Assembly: GCA_964521575.1 (NCBI GenBank)
Contig: CAZFSR010000009.1
Location: 1-64,000 of the forward strand
Direction of reading: 5' to 3'
Length of the DNA: 64,000 bases
DNA from: 79-D21 sp964521575
GTDB taxonomy: Bacteria > Synergistota > Synergistia > Synergistales > 79-D21
How positions within the stretch are numbered: position 1 is the first letter of the stretch; each line of letters opens with the position of its first letter. The translations under genes were made by a program, and so were the position numbers. Below, in pieces: positions 1-8,862 of the stretch. The notes below the pieces were generated by a model. It had not been told where the DNA came from. It did no database searches and saw only the letters and a list, made by a program, of their open reading frames with translations.

Positions 1-60
1 CAGGACACTGCGGCACGGGACAGATCTCCCCTCTTCAAAGCTTAAATAGCGTCATCCGAC

Positions 61-107
61 GACAAGAACAAAGACGGACCCGGGCTTCAGGCTGTCCCGG
101 GTCCGTC
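61..107 (-). terminator. Intrinsic terminator of the TRAP binding-protein gene
   Basis: Perfect 12-bp inverted repeat, GACGGACCCGGG at 73-84 and its complement at 96-107, with an 11-nt loop. On the minus strand a T-rich tract (61-72) follows. It lies 17 nt after the stop codon of the binding protein, so no TRAP membrane subunits are likely to be co-transcribed downstream. Confidence 0.8.
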
Positions 108-123
108 CGACACGGCCGCTTCC

Positions 124-1140
124 CTATTTCGGGGCCATTTCCTTCCTGAACTCGTCCATCAGTTCCTTGGTCATCTTCTTCTCGAGCATCGGCCAGGTGC
201 TGGCGCAGGCCTTGGCGATGGGAACCAGTTCCTTCGAGGAATAGGTGTAGACCTTGATGCCCTTTTCACGCATCAGCTTCATGTATTTCTCGTCGGTCTG
301 CTTGGCGATGACGATGCTCTTCTCGGCCAGGTGGTTGATGGCTTCCTGGAGGATCTTCTGGTCGGCGGGGGACAGCTTCGCCCAGGTCTTGCCGCTGATC
401 ATGATGTTCAGGCACTCCAGGGAGTAGTTGGTGTTGTACCAGTACTTGATGACGTCGCGGAGCATGGTGTAGGCCGCGACGACGGAGAAGCCGTTGACGC
501 CCTCGGCCACGCCGGTCTGCAGGGCCTGGTAAACGTCGGCGTAGGGGATCGTGACGGTTCGGTAGCCCATGGCCTCAGCGGCGAGCTTGTACACGTCCAT
601 GTTGGGGACCCGGATCAGGACGCCCTTCTTCACGCTCGGATCCAGGGGTTTGTTGGCCGGCTTGGTGGTGGCGGTTCCGATCATGCCCTCGATGAAGAAC
701 CCGCCGAGCTTCACGCCGAGGCGGTTGTTCAGCTCGTCCATCTTCTTGAAGAGCCAGCCGGTGGGGGAGAAAATCCTCTTGACGTCGTTGTAGTCCCTCA
801 GGAAGCCGTTGATGTAGACGAGCTCGAGACGGGGATCGAACTGGCTCGGGACGGAAATGCAGCCCATCTCGATGGTGCCCTTGATGAGTTCTTCGTAGAC
901 CAGGGTGTAGTCGCCCAGCTGGTTGGCCGGGTAAACCTTGACCTCGATGCGTCCCTTCGACTTGTCGGCCACTTCCTTGGCGAGTTCGTTCATCAGGATG
1001 GTGGCCGGGTGGTCGGCCGGGGACTGTCCGGCAAACTTCAGGCTAATTTCGGGGGCTGCCACGGCGGAACTGGCCATCAGGGCAAAAAGGGACGCGAAAA
1101 GAACGAGGCAAAGCAACAGGGATTTTTTACTCTTCGTCAT
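124..1140 (-). CDS. TRAP transporter substrate-binding protein, DctP family
   Basis: Periplasmic binding protein of a tripartite ATP-independent (TRAP) transporter, which delivers a carboxylate-type ligand to DctQM membrane subunits. It has 338 residues, usual for the family, with a clear signal peptide (KKSLLLCLVLFASLFALMAS, cleavage near AVAA, residues 26-29). The mature chain starts with the family-typical ISLKFAGQSPADHP and carries the DctP-like segment GVLIRVPNMDVYKLAAEAMG, in which the arginine normally contacts the ligand carboxylate. An AGGGAG-type ribosome site precedes the ATG. No DctQ or DctM gene lies in the window, and a terminator closes the gene, so this is an orphan binding protein or one whose partners are elsewhere. 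The ligand cannot be read from sequence. Confidence 0.93.
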   Translation of the reverse strand: MTKSKKSLLLCLVLFASLFALMASSAVAAPEISLKFAGQSPADHPATILMNELAKEVADKSKGRIEVKVYPANQLGDYTLVYEELIKGTIEMGCISVPSQFDPRLELVYINGFLRDYNDVKRIFSPTGWLFKKMDELNNRLGVKLGGFFIEGMIGTATTKPANKPLDPSVKKGVLIRVPNMDVYKLAAEAMGYRTVTIPYADVYQALQTGVAEGVNGFSVVAAYTMLRDVIKYWYNTNYSLECLNIMISGKTWAKLSPADQKILQEAINHLAEKSIVIAKQTDEKYMKLMREKGIKVYTYSSKELVPIAKACASTWPMLEKKMTKELMDEFRKEMAPK

Positions 1141-1281
1141 GAAGCGGTGGCTCCCTTCTCCGGGTAATTTGTGTTGCGTGCCTTTCCGGTGTCCGACTTC
1201 CCTTGCCAGGATCTCGTCAGGCGGTTCGCCTCACCTCCCGTCAACTGGGGCTCGTTCGCTCAAAGGCCAAAGATTAATTCA

Positions 1282-1297
1282 TATGATATACATCACA
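1282..1297. promoter_or_regulatory. Inverted repeat in the dctP leader, candidate operator
   Basis: TATGA-N6-TCACA, a near-perfect dyad with Crp/Fnr-like spacing. It lies just downstream of the predicted dctP start point on the minus strand, a position typical for a repressor. The cognate regulator is unknown; the GntR protein at 2695 is one local candidate. Confidence 0.35.
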
Positions 1298-1318
1298 TAG
1301 AATACTTTTACCGCGACC

Positions 1319-1347
1319 ATCCTATGGAATAAACCATAAGCTGTCAA
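1319..1347 (-). promoter_or_regulatory. Sigma-70 type promoter for the TRAP binding protein
   Basis: On the minus strand TTGACA (1342-1347), a 17-nt spacer and TAGGAT (1319-1324). It sits about 180 nt upstream of the dctP start. The spacer contains a TATGG-N6-CCATA inverted repeat (1323-1338). The 1141-1535 gap holds this promoter, the two dyads and an AT-rich stretch, with no gene. Confidence 0.6.
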
Positions 1348-1535
1348 TTCTTTTTTATTTTATTTATATTGGTTGAAAAGCCGCCTGAAAAATGAGAAGA
1401 TCGCAGGGGTTGCTTTCGGTCTGGGCATGAAATCGTGTTTTGTCCTTGGTAATAAAATAAAGAGCGGTTTTTTTTGATGAGGGAATTTTCCATCGTGTGG
1501 ACAAAAAACAAGCCTTGTTGACGGGAGGGATTTCG

Positions 1536-2522
1536 ATGGACAATCTGGTCGCGGTTTCCTTCGACCCGGTTGAAGGGGGGCGGGAGGCCATCCTTGGCCA
1601 GCTCAGGGGAGTCGCCGACGTTGCTTTCCTGGCCGACCTGGACGAACCGGCGCGGGCGTCCGCGGTGGCCCGGGCCCGGGTTCTTTTCGCCAGCCACTTC
1701 TACCGTGGCGAGATTCGGGAGGAGGAATGGGAGGCCTTCGGGGCTCTCGAGTTTATCCAGACACTCTACGCGGGAGTCGAGAAGACACCGTTCCACCTGC
1801 TGCCCCGCGAAGCTGTCCTGGCCTCGAACGCGGGGACGTTCGCGGAGCCCCTGGCGGAGCAGGTGCTGACGCTGGCGCTGGCCTGCGCGAAGCGGCTTTT
1901 CCCGAAGTATGCCGGGATGAGGGCCGGGAGGTTCGACCGTAGCCCCACGAACCGATTCCTTGGCAACGGCACCTGCCTGGTCGTCGGCTTCGGCGGGATC
2001 GGCAAGGCCGTGGCCCGGAGGATGCGCGCCCTGGGGATGAAAGTGTGGGGCATCAACCGCTCGGGGCGGTCGGACGAGCCCGCGGACCGGGTCGGCACGA
2101 TGGCGGACCTGGACGGGATGCTGCCGGAGGCGGATGTCGTGGTGCTCTGCCTGCCCCTGACCCAGGAGAGCCGGGGGATGATCGGCCGCGACCGCCTGGA
2201 GCGGATGAAGACCGACGCGATCCTGGTCAATGTCGGACGGGGCGCGCTGGTTGTGGAAGAAGACCTGTACCGGCATCTGCTTACCCATCCCGATTTCTTC
2301 TACGGGGCGGACGTCTGGTGGGACGAGCCCGACGGGGACGAGCCCTTCTCGCCCCGGCTGCCGTTCCTGCAGCGGCCGAACGTGGTGGCGACGCCCCACA
2401 ACGCCGACCGGGTACCGGGAATGGACCTCGAGGCGACAGGGGTCGCGGCGCGCAACATCCGTCGATTCCTGGAAGGGGAAAAACCCCGGAATATCGTGAA
2501 CCCCGCGGATTACACAGGCTGA
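1536..2522 (+). CDS. D-2-hydroxyacid dehydrogenase (NAD-dependent)
   Basis: Interconverts a 2-oxo acid and a D-2-hydroxy acid with NAD(H). The start is placed at ATG 1536 because GGGAGGG (1523-1529) lies 6 nt upstream; an in-frame GTG at 1497 has a weaker site. The 328 residues match the family. The Rossmann motif GFGGIGKAVARRMRALGMKV is near residue 150. The substrate-binding arginine is in NVGRGALV, and the catalytic pair is probably the acidic DEPDGDEP segment and the histidine in ATPHNAD. An intrinsic terminator follows directly. The neighbouring GntR regulator and peptide operon suggest a role in amino-acid-derived oxo-acid reduction, but the substrate is unknown. Confidence 0.88.
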   Translation: MDNLVAVSFDPVEGGREAILGQLRGVADVAFLADLDEPARASAVARARVLFASHFYRGEIREEEWEAFGALEFIQTLYAGVEKTPFHLLPREAVLASNAGTFAEPLAEQVLTLALACAKRLFPKYAGMRAGRFDRSPTNRFLGNGTCLVVGFGGIGKAVARRMRALGMKVWGINRSGRSDEPADRVGTMADLDGMLPEADVVVLCLPLTQESRGMIGRDRLERMKTDAILVNVGRGALVVEEDLYRHLLTHPDFFYGADVWWDEPDGDEPFSPRLPFLQRPNVVATPHNADRVPGMDLEATGVAARNIRRFLEGEKPRNIVNPADYTG

Positions 2523-2562
2523 GCGAGGGTCCTTTCCTAGGAGTGTCCAGCTCGAATTGAAC

Positions 2563-2597
2563 GGGGCCAGCCCAACTGGCCCCTATTTTCATTTTTT
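2563..2597 (+). terminator. Intrinsic terminator after the hydroxyacid dehydrogenase
   Basis: Eight-bp stem GGGGCCAG (2563-2570) with CTGGCCCC (2576-2583), loop CCCAA, then a T-rich tail TATTTTCATTTTTT (2584-2597). Confidence 0.85.
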
Positions 2598-2607
2598 GAG
2601 GTTCTTG

Positions 2608-2636
2608 TTGACAAGGGTTTCTCCGGCAAGTAAGAT
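2608..2636 (+). promoter_or_regulatory. Promoter of the GntR/peptide-transport operon
   Basis: Perfect -35 TTGACA (2608-2613), 17-nt spacer, -10 TAAGAT (2631-2636). It lies 58 nt upstream of the regulator start and directly after the preceding terminator. Confidence 0.65.
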
Positions 2637-2652
2637 TTAGGATATATTTTGG

Positions 2653-2663
2653 GATACAGTATC
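2653..2663. promoter_or_regulatory. Palindrome GATACAGTATC, candidate autoregulatory operator
   Basis: Perfect 5-1-5 dyad located about 10-20 nt downstream of the predicted transcription start of the GntR gene. FCD-type GntR regulators commonly bind short dyads of this size in their own leader, so autorepression is a reasonable inference. Confidence 0.45.
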
Positions 2664-2694
2664 GTTATTATTACATTAAAAGAGGGGTGCGGGA

Positions 2695-3384
2695 TTGGAA
2701 AACAAATCTGCGGAAGACAAGGCCTATAAGGCGATAATCCGCCAGATTCTAGACCAGAAATACCCGCCTGGCTCATCCCTGGTCGAGGCGCAGCTGGCGG
2801 AGGACCTGGGAATGAGCCGGACTCCCATTCGAAACGCCCTGCGAAGGCTGACGACCGATGGATTCCTGGAGAACCCGTTCAACCGCAGTTGCCGGGTTCC
2901 GAAGCTGTCGCGGAGGGACTTGGAGAAACTTTTCGACCTCCGGCTCTGTCTTGAAACGAAGGCCGCCTGTGACGCCGCCCTCAACGCTCCCGAGGAGAAA
3001 AGGGAAGAGTTCGAGAAACTGATTGCAGAAGAGCGGGAAGGGTATTACACCGGGAACAAGGATCTTTACGAGATCAACCAGCAGATCCATTTCGGAATCG
3101 CCGCCCTGTCCGGGAACATCTACTTGGAAGGGGCCATCAAGCCCCTTTTCTGGAGGTCCGAGCTCTATGTCTTTTTCTTCGACACCTTCTATGTCAGCAA
3201 CGAGAAGAAACCGCTCCTGAGAGATCCGGACAAGTCGAGGAGCCACAAGGAGCACAAGGCGCTGGTAGACGCGATCTTCCGCCACTCCGCAGTCGAGGCG
3301 GCGGAGATCATGAAACTGCACATTCTTTCCACAAAGAGCATGCTGACCACCAACGCCGGTTTTCAGAAGGGCATTCAGGTATGA
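2695..3384 (+). CDS. GntR-family transcriptional regulator with FCD effector domain
   Basis: DNA-binding regulator of the FadR/FCD branch, 229 residues. The N-terminal winged helix-turn-helix includes LAEDLGMSRTPIRNALRRLT (about residues 35-54). An all-helical FCD domain follows, with the usual acidic and histidine ligand positions (FDLRLCLE..., INQQIHF..., H in the terminal helix). The start is TTG at 2695 with AGAGGGG 7 nt upstream. It is the first gene of the run that continues into the peptide ABC genes 46 nt later, so it probably controls that operon in response to the imported substrate or a breakdown product. Confidence 0.88.
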   Translation: MENKSAEDKAYKAIIRQILDQKYPPGSSLVEAQLAEDLGMSRTPIRNALRRLTTDGFLENPFNRSCRVPKLSRRDLEKLFDLRLCLETKAACDAALNAPEEKREEFEKLIAEEREGYYTGNKDLYEINQQIHFGIAALSGNIYLEGAIKPLFWRSELYVFFFDTFYVSNEKKPLLRDPDKSRSHKEHKALVDAIFRHSAVEAAEIMKLHILSTKSMLTTNAGFQKGIQV

Positions 3385-3430
3385 AGGGTCTTTTGCAAGT
3401 TCCATTCCATTCACTGAGGGAGGTATTGCA

Positions 3431-4954
3431 ATGAGCACGAAGGGAAAGAAATGGTGGGGCTTCATTCTCCTGGTTTCATTGGCCATCGCGTCCGCCGCGG
3501 GGATCGCTTTCGCGGACAACGGTAGTATCGTCATCGCGCCTGCTGCTGACGCGAAGACCTTGAACCCGCTGAAGGCATCCGATTCCTACTCGCTTTATTC
3601 CGTCTACCTCATGTACGACCCGCTTTTCACGATCGGGAAGGATCTCAAGCCGGTGCCGGTACTGGTCTCGAAATACGAGAACCCGGACGACCGAACCTAT
3701 GTTTTCCATCTCAAGAAAAACGTCAAGTTCCACGACGGCACCCCCCTTACTGCGGAAGACGTGAAGTACACCTATGATTTCATCCGCGACAGGAAGAACG
3801 GGAACCGCTACGCGAGCTATTACGACCTGGTGGAGAAGATCGAAGTCCTTGATGCGCACACGGTGAGGTTCGTGACGAAGGAACCCTATGCCCCGCTCGT
3901 TGCCAACCTGAACCTCTGCATCGCCCCGAAGCACATCGCCGAGAAGGATCCTACCGCCCTGGACAGGAAGCCTGTCGGTTCAGGTCCGTATCGGTTCGTT
4001 TCCTGGAACCCCCAGGAAAAACTCGTCCTGGAGGCGAATCCGGATTACTGGGTGAAGGGGCTCCCGAAGATCAAAAACGTTACATTAAAACCAATCGGTG
4101 AAGCGACCACCCGCCTCGTCGCACTTGAAACGGGAACGGTCGACATCGCAGACCATATCCCCCCTGCTCAGACGAAAGCACTCGCCGCCAAGGGGCTGAA
4201 GGTCATCCCGACGCAGCCGAACGGCTACAACATGCTCACTTTCAACGAGACGAAGAAGCCCTTCAACGACAAGCGGGTCCGCGAAGCAATGACCCTGGCC
4301 CTGAACCGCAAGGAAATCGTCGAGTTTGTCTGGTACGGCCAGAACCGCCTGCTCAACAGTTCGATCATTCCGCAGTCCTGGGCTTACGAACCGAAGGTGA
4401 AGAACTACGGCCAGGATATCAAGCGCGCGAAGCAGCTTCTGGCCGAGGCCGGGTACCCGAACGGTTTCGAGTTCACCCTTTCCCTCGAGGCCGATGATAA
4501 CGTGAAGAAGTTTGTCGAGATCGCGCAGCAGCAGTGGGCGCAGATCGGGCTGAAGGGCACGATGGTGGCGAAGGAGTGGGGCGCGTTCTTCAACGACATC
4601 ACCTCGGGCAAGTATGAGGTCTGCGCCTGGCAGAGCCTTGATCAGAAGGATCCGGATGTGCCGCTCTACCGGATGTTCCATTCCAAGAACTGGGCCCCGA
4701 ACGGCTACAACTGGATTTTCTATAAAAATCCCAAGATGGACAGGACGCTTGACGAGGCCCGCACGACCCTGGACCGCGAGAAGCGCAAGGCGCTCTATCG
4801 CGAAGCCCAGCGAATGCTTTCCGAGGACTTCGTCTGCATCTACCTTGCCGAGTACAAGAAGTTCATTGGCACCTCCGCGAACGTGAAGGGGTTCTATTAT
4901 TCGCCGTACGATTACCTCCGTCCCCTGGCTTCTTCTACGATCGCCGGGAAATAG
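3431..4954 (+). CDS. ABC transporter substrate-binding protein, family 5 (peptide/nickel type)
   Basis: Extracytoplasmic receptor of the dipeptide/oligopeptide importer encoded by the next four genes. It has 507 residues with a signal peptide (GFILLVSLAIASAAGIAFA, residues 13-31). The SBP_bac_5 hallmarks are present: the N-terminal DAKTLNPLKASDSYS segment, FHLKKNVKFHDGTPLTAEDV (about residue 93) and VGSGPYRFVSWNP (about 182). A strong GAGGGAGG ribosome site precedes the ATG. Family members bind di- and oligopeptides, opines or metal chelates. The downstream deiminase-family enzyme makes an arginine-like or guanidino-containing ligand plausible, but this is inference. Confidence 0.92.
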   Translation: MSTKGKKWWGFILLVSLAIASAAGIAFADNGSIVIAPAADAKTLNPLKASDSYSLYSVYLMYDPLFTIGKDLKPVPVLVSKYENPDDRTYVFHLKKNVKFHDGTPLTAEDVKYTYDFIRDRKNGNRYASYYDLVEKIEVLDAHTVRFVTKEPYAPLVANLNLCIAPKHIAEKDPTALDRKPVGSGPYRFVSWNPQEKLVLEANPDYWVKGLPKIKNVTLKPIGEATTRLVALETGTVDIADHIPPAQTKALAAKGLKVIPTQPNGYNMLTFNETKKPFNDKRVREAMTLALNRKEIVEFVWYGQNRLLNSSIIPQSWAYEPKVKNYGQDIKRAKQLLAEAGYPNGFEFTLSLEADDNVKKFVEIAQQQWAQIGLKGTMVAKEWGAFFNDITSGKYEVCAWQSLDQKDPDVPLYRMFHSKNWAPNGYNWIFYKNPKMDRTLDEARTTLDREKRKALYREAQRMLSEDFVCIYLAEYKKFIGTSANVKGFYYSPYDYLRPLASSTIAGK

Positions 4955-4978
4955 GGCTTAGCTGCAACCAAAGATCGC

Positions 4979-5023
4979 GGGACCCGGTCCCCCTCCCTGG
5001 AGCAGGAGGAGAGGCCGGGTCTC
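4979..5023 (+). other. Intercistronic hairpin between binding protein and permease
   Basis: GACCCGG (4981-4987) pairs with CCGGGTC (5015-5021), and an inner CTCC/GGAG pairing extends the stem. There is no T-run, so it looks like a stabilising or processing element that keeps binding-protein mRNA more abundant than permease mRNA, a common arrangement in ABC operons. Confidence 0.45.
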
Positions 5024-5048
5024 GCCAACGCAAGGAGGCCGCACCCGA

Positions 5049-5969
5049 ATGGCACGTTACATCCTCAGGCGTCTTTTCCAAAGCATCGGGGTTCTCCTCG
5101 GGGTCACCATCCTGGTTTTTTCCCTCGTCCAGCTTATTCCCGGAGGCCCTGCCCTGATGATCCTCGGCGAGGACGCAACGGCGGAACAGATCGCCATCGT
5201 CAACCACAACCTGGGCCTGGACCGACCCCTGTATGTCCAGTACCTGGATTGGCTCTGGAAGGTCTGCAGGGGGGATTTCGGCACGTCCTTCCAGGATAGC
5301 CGGCCTATCTTGCCGGATCTCCTCAGCCGGATGCCCGCCACACTGGAACTTCTCGCCGCGGCGATGTTCGTTGCGCTTCTGGTCGCGATCCCGATCGGGA
5401 TCGTGTCAGCGGTGAAAAGGAATTCGATGCTGGACAACGTGGGCAGGGTCTTCGCACTGCTCGGGGTCTCCATGCCCAGTTTCTGGATCGGCCTTTTGCT
5501 TATCCTGGTCTTCGCCAAGAACCTCCGGTGGCTACCTTCCGCCGGGCGGGAGAGCTGGACGGGCGTGATCATGCCGGCTGTCGCTCTCGGCTTCGCAATG
5601 GCCGGCATCCTGATGCGGATGGTCCGGTCTAGCCTGCTAGAGGTTCTCAGGGAGGATTACCTGAAAACGGCCAGGGCGAAGGGCCTGTCCGAAAAGGTCG
5701 TCATCCTGAAGCACGCGATGCGTAATGCCATCCTGCCTGTTATCACGACGATCGCCCTGCAGGTTGGGAATCTCCTCGGGGGTACTGTCGTCATCGAGAC
5801 GGTCTTCGCCTGGCCGGGCATCGGGCGTTTCTGCTACATGAGGATGCTGCAACGGGATATTCCCACCATCATGGGGAACCTGATGCTTTACGCGATCCTG
5901 GTTTGCATCCTGAACATTATCACGGATCTGCTTTACGCTCTTTTCGACCCGCGCATCCGATACAGCTGA
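5049..5969 (+). CDS. Peptide ABC transporter permease, DppB type
   Basis: Inner-membrane channel subunit of the importer, 306 residues. The N-terminal MARYILRRLFQSIGVLLGVT is the classic DppB/OppB start with the first membrane helix. About six transmembrane segments follow. The EAA coupling loop reads DYLKTARAKGLSEKVVILKH (about residues 203-222), and the family end FDPRIRY is intact. AAGGAGG lies 9 nt before the ATG. It pairs with the DppC-type gene that starts 14 nt after its stop. Confidence 0.93.
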   Translation: MARYILRRLFQSIGVLLGVTILVFSLVQLIPGGPALMILGEDATAEQIAIVNHNLGLDRPLYVQYLDWLWKVCRGDFGTSFQDSRPILPDLLSRMPATLELLAAAMFVALLVAIPIGIVSAVKRNSMLDNVGRVFALLGVSMPSFWIGLLLILVFAKNLRWLPSAGRESWTGVIMPAVALGFAMAGILMRMVRSSLLEVLREDYLKTARAKGLSEKVVILKHAMRNAILPVITTIALQVGNLLGGTVVIETVFAWPGIGRFCYMRMLQRDIPTIMGNLMLYAILVCILNIITDLLYALFDPRIRYS

Positions 5970-5983
5970 GAGGACCGACGGAC

Positions 5984-6832
5984 ATGACCATCGACGACAA
6001 CGCGAAAAAGACTCTTCGTCGCCTTTTCCGCAATCCGCTGACCGTCATCGGGTTCATCCTGATCCTGGCCAACCTGGCCATGGTGCTTTTTGCCCCCGTG
6101 ATCGCTCCGTACAACCCCGAGGAGATGCACCTCGCGGACCGTCACACGGCTCCCTGTCTCAAATACTTACTGGGGACCGATTTCTACGGCCGGGACATCC
6201 TGAGCCGGATCATCTACGGTTCCAGGATCTCATTCACCCTCGGCCTTTCGGTGGTGGCCGGCGGTCTTTTGTTCGGAACCACCTTGGGACTGGGTGCGGG
6301 CTATTTCGGCGGGAGGATCGATTCCTTGCTGATGCGGCTCACCGATGTCTTCCTGGCTTTCCCTCAGCTGGTGTTTGCCATGGCGATCATGTCGGTCCGG
6401 GGCCAGGGGTTTGGGAACGTGGTCTTTGCCCTCACGGTGACCGGCTGGACGGCTTTCGCCAGGCTTGTCCGCGCGGAGGCCCTGTCGCTCAGGAGCCGTG
6501 AGTTCGTGCAGGCGGTCCAGTCCCTCGGTGCGGGAACGCCCCGTATATTGTTCAGGCACCTGCTTCCCAACCTGATGGCGCCGATCATCGTTCAGGCGAC
6601 CATGGGGATGGCGGCCCCTATCCTGACGGAGGCGGCGCTGACGTTCCTGGGGATCGGCATGCCCCCGAACATCCCCAGCTGGGGTGGGATGCTGTCCGTT
6701 GACCGGGATTTCATGGAGACGGCCTGGTGGTCCATCACGTTTCCAGGCTTGGCGATCGCCATGACGGTTCTCGGCTTCAACCTCTTCGGAGACGGCCTGC
6801 GTGATGCCCTGGACCCGAAAATGAAGTCCTGA
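5984..6832 (+). CDS. Peptide ABC transporter permease, DppC type
   Basis: Second membrane subunit of the peptide importer, 282 residues from ATG 5984. This start is chosen because it follows a GAGAGGA site just after the dppB stop and gives the normal DppC N-terminus (RRLFRNPLTVIGFILILANL). Hallmarks are LLGTDFYGRDILSRIIYGSR (about residues 62-81), the EAA loop SREFVQAVQSLGAGTPRIL and the ending GDGLRDALDPKMKS. Five to six membrane helices are predicted by eye. Confidence 0.93.
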   Translation: MTIDDNAKKTLRRLFRNPLTVIGFILILANLAMVLFAPVIAPYNPEEMHLADRHTAPCLKYLLGTDFYGRDILSRIIYGSRISFTLGLSVVAGGLLFGTTLGLGAGYFGGRIDSLLMRLTDVFLAFPQLVFAMAIMSVRGQGFGNVVFALTVTGWTAFARLVRAEALSLRSREFVQAVQSLGAGTPRILFRHLLPNLMAPIIVQATMGMAAPILTEAALTFLGIGMPPNIPSWGGMLSVDRDFMETAWWSITFPGLAIAMTVLGFNLFGDGLRDALDPKMKS

Positions 6833-6861
6833 TCGAACCGGGAAGAAGGAGAAGTGAAGCC

Positions 6862-7866
6862 TTGAAACCCCTGCTTGAGATCGAAAACCTGAAAATGACC
6901 TTCGACACCGAAGAGGGACGAGTCACCGCCCTCGACGGCGTCAGCCTTTGCGTTTACCCCGGGGAGACCGTTGCCCTGGTCGGAGAGTCGGGTTGCGGAA
7001 AGAGCGTGACTTCCCTGTCGATCCTGCGGTTGATCCCCAGTCCTCCCGGGAGGGTCGAGGAAGGTTCCATCCGGTTCGAGGAGGAGGATCTCCTCACGAA
7101 AAGCGAGAGGCAGATGCAGGAGATCCGTGGCCGGGACATCTCCATGATCTTTCAGGAACCGATGACCTCCCTGAACCCGGTTTTCACTTGCGGCAGCCAG
7201 CTGATGGAGGCGATCGGCCGCCACCAACGCCTCACGAAGGCCCAGGCGAAGGAGAAGGTTCTCGATATGCTTCGTCTCGTGGGAATCCCCCTTCCGGAGC
7301 AGCGGTTCGACGAATACCCGCACCAGATGTCTGGAGGGATGAGGCAGCGCGTGATGATCGGGATGGCTCTATGCTGTACCCCGAAACTTCTCATCGCCGA
7401 CGAGCCGACGACCGCCCTCGATGTGACCATCCAGGCGCAGATCCTGGACCTCCTGATCAAGCTAAGGAAGAAGATGGGGATGGCGATCCTGCTGATCACT
7501 CACGATATGGGCGTGGTGGCGGAGATGGCGGAACGGGTGGTCGTCATGTACGCGGGGAAGGTTATCGAGGAGGCTCCCGCGAGGGACCTGTTCAAGACCC
7601 CTGCGCATCCCTACACGCGGGGGCTGCTGGACTCCATCCCGCGGCTGGACGTGAAGGAAGACGAACTGAAGACGATCCCGGGAAACGTCCCTTCCCTTGG
7701 AAGCATGCCCCAGGGCTGCCGGTTCCACCCTCGCTGCCCCCATGCCCGGGCGCTGTGCGCCGAAAGAGCTCCGGAGCTTAGGAATACCGGTGGGGGGCGC
7801 AATGTGGCCTGCTGGTTGGGAACACCGGAGATGGCAGGTTCAGGCGGGGGAGGTGCTTCAAGGTGA
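6862..7866 (+). CDS. Peptide ABC transporter ATP-binding protein, DppD type
   Basis: First of the two ATPases that power the importer, 334 residues from TTG 6862. Walker A is GESGCGKS (about residue 39), the Q-loop is in FQEPMTSLNP, the ABC signature is MSGGMRQRV and Walker B is LLIADEPTTALD. The C-terminal oligopeptide-type extension has the characteristic cysteine-rich GCRFHPRCPHARALC motif, which in this subfamily can hold an Fe-S cluster. The reading frame overlaps the next ATPase gene by 4 nt (GTGA), which implies translational coupling. Confidence 0.94.
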   Translation: MKPLLEIENLKMTFDTEEGRVTALDGVSLCVYPGETVALVGESGCGKSVTSLSILRLIPSPPGRVEEGSIRFEEEDLLTKSERQMQEIRGRDISMIFQEPMTSLNPVFTCGSQLMEAIGRHQRLTKAQAKEKVLDMLRLVGIPLPEQRFDEYPHQMSGGMRQRVMIGMALCCTPKLLIADEPTTALDVTIQAQILDLLIKLRKKMGMAILLITHDMGVVAEMAERVVVMYAGKVIEEAPARDLFKTPAHPYTRGLLDSIPRLDVKEDELKTIPGNVPSLGSMPQGCRFHPRCPHARALCAERAPELRNTGGGRNVACWLGTPEMAGSGGGGASR

Positions 7867-8834
7867 AAGGGGGCAACAGGGCGCTGCTCGAAGTGCGGGG
7901 CTTGAAAAAGCACTATGTCTTAGAGGGCGGTCCGTTCGGGAAGAAAGCCGTGCTCCGAGCGGTGGATGGGGTGAGTTTTTCGATCCATCCGGGGGAAACC
8001 TTGGGGCTCGTCGGGGAGTCGGGCTGCGGCAAGACGACGGCCGGCAAGTGCATCCTGCGGCTCATCGAACCGACTGCCGGTTCCATCGAGCTTGAGGGGA
8101 AGGACATCACTCACGTGCCGTTCTCGCGCCTTAGGGAGGTTCGACGGAAGATCCAGTTCATTTTCCAGGATCCGTATTCTTCCTTGAATCCCCGTATGAG
8201 CGTGGGGCAAATCGTTGGCGAGCCCTTCGCGATCCATGGGATCTGCGGTGGGATCGAGCGGCGTGAGCGGGTCTTGAGGCTGATCGAGCGAGTGGGACTT
8301 TCCACGGAATCCTACTGCCGGTATCCCCACGAATTTTCCGGGGGACAGCGCCAGCGCATCGGCATCGCCAGGGCCTTGGCGCTGAAACCCGCTCTGGTCG
8401 TTTGCGACGAACCCGTTTCCGCCCTGGACGTGTCGATCCAGTCCCAGGTGCTGAACCTGATGATGGAACTGCAGCGGGAGATGGGAATGGCCTATCTCTT
8501 CATCTCCCACGGTCTCGCCGCGGTCAAGCATATCTCCAAGCGGGTCGGCGTCATGTACCTGGGGAAGATGGTGGAGCTTGCCGAAACGGAAAAGCTTTTC
8601 TCGCATCCCCTGCACCCTTATACGGAAGCCCTGCTTTCGGCCATTCCGGTTCCGGACCCGGAAGTCGCGAGGGAACGGATCATCCTGGAGGGAGACGTCC
8701 CTAGCCCCGTTCATCCACCTTCGGGCTGTCGCTTCCACAATCGTTGCCGCTATGCCTTGCCAGTCTGCGGCGAAGCCGAACCCGAATGGAAGGACGCCGG
8801 CGGGGGCCATTTCGTGGCCTGCCACCTGCGCTGA
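7863..8834 (+). CDS. Peptide ABC transporter ATP-binding protein, DppF type
   Basis: Second ATPase subunit, 323 residues from GTG 7863, overlapping the dppD stop. Walker A is GESGCGKT (about residue 57), followed by the Q-loop in FQDPYSSLNPRMSVG, signature FSGGQRQRIGIARALAL and Walker B LVVCDEPVSALD. The C-terminal GCRFHNRCRYALPVC is the same cysteine motif as in DppD. With the four preceding genes it completes a full transporter. Confidence 0.94.
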   Translation: MKGGNRALLEVRGLKKHYVLEGGPFGKKAVLRAVDGVSFSIHPGETLGLVGESGCGKTTAGKCILRLIEPTAGSIELEGKDITHVPFSRLREVRRKIQFIFQDPYSSLNPRMSVGQIVGEPFAIHGICGGIERRERVLRLIERVGLSTESYCRYPHEFSGGQRQRIGIARALALKPALVVCDEPVSALDVSIQSQVLNLMMELQREMGMAYLFISHGLAAVKHISKRVGVMYLGKMVELAETEKLFSHPLHPYTEALLSAIPVPDPEVARERIILEGDVPSPVHPPSGCRFHNRCRYALPVCGEAEPEWKDAGGGHFVACHLR

Positions 8835-8862
8835 AGGCCAGATCAAAAGGAGGCACCACCTG

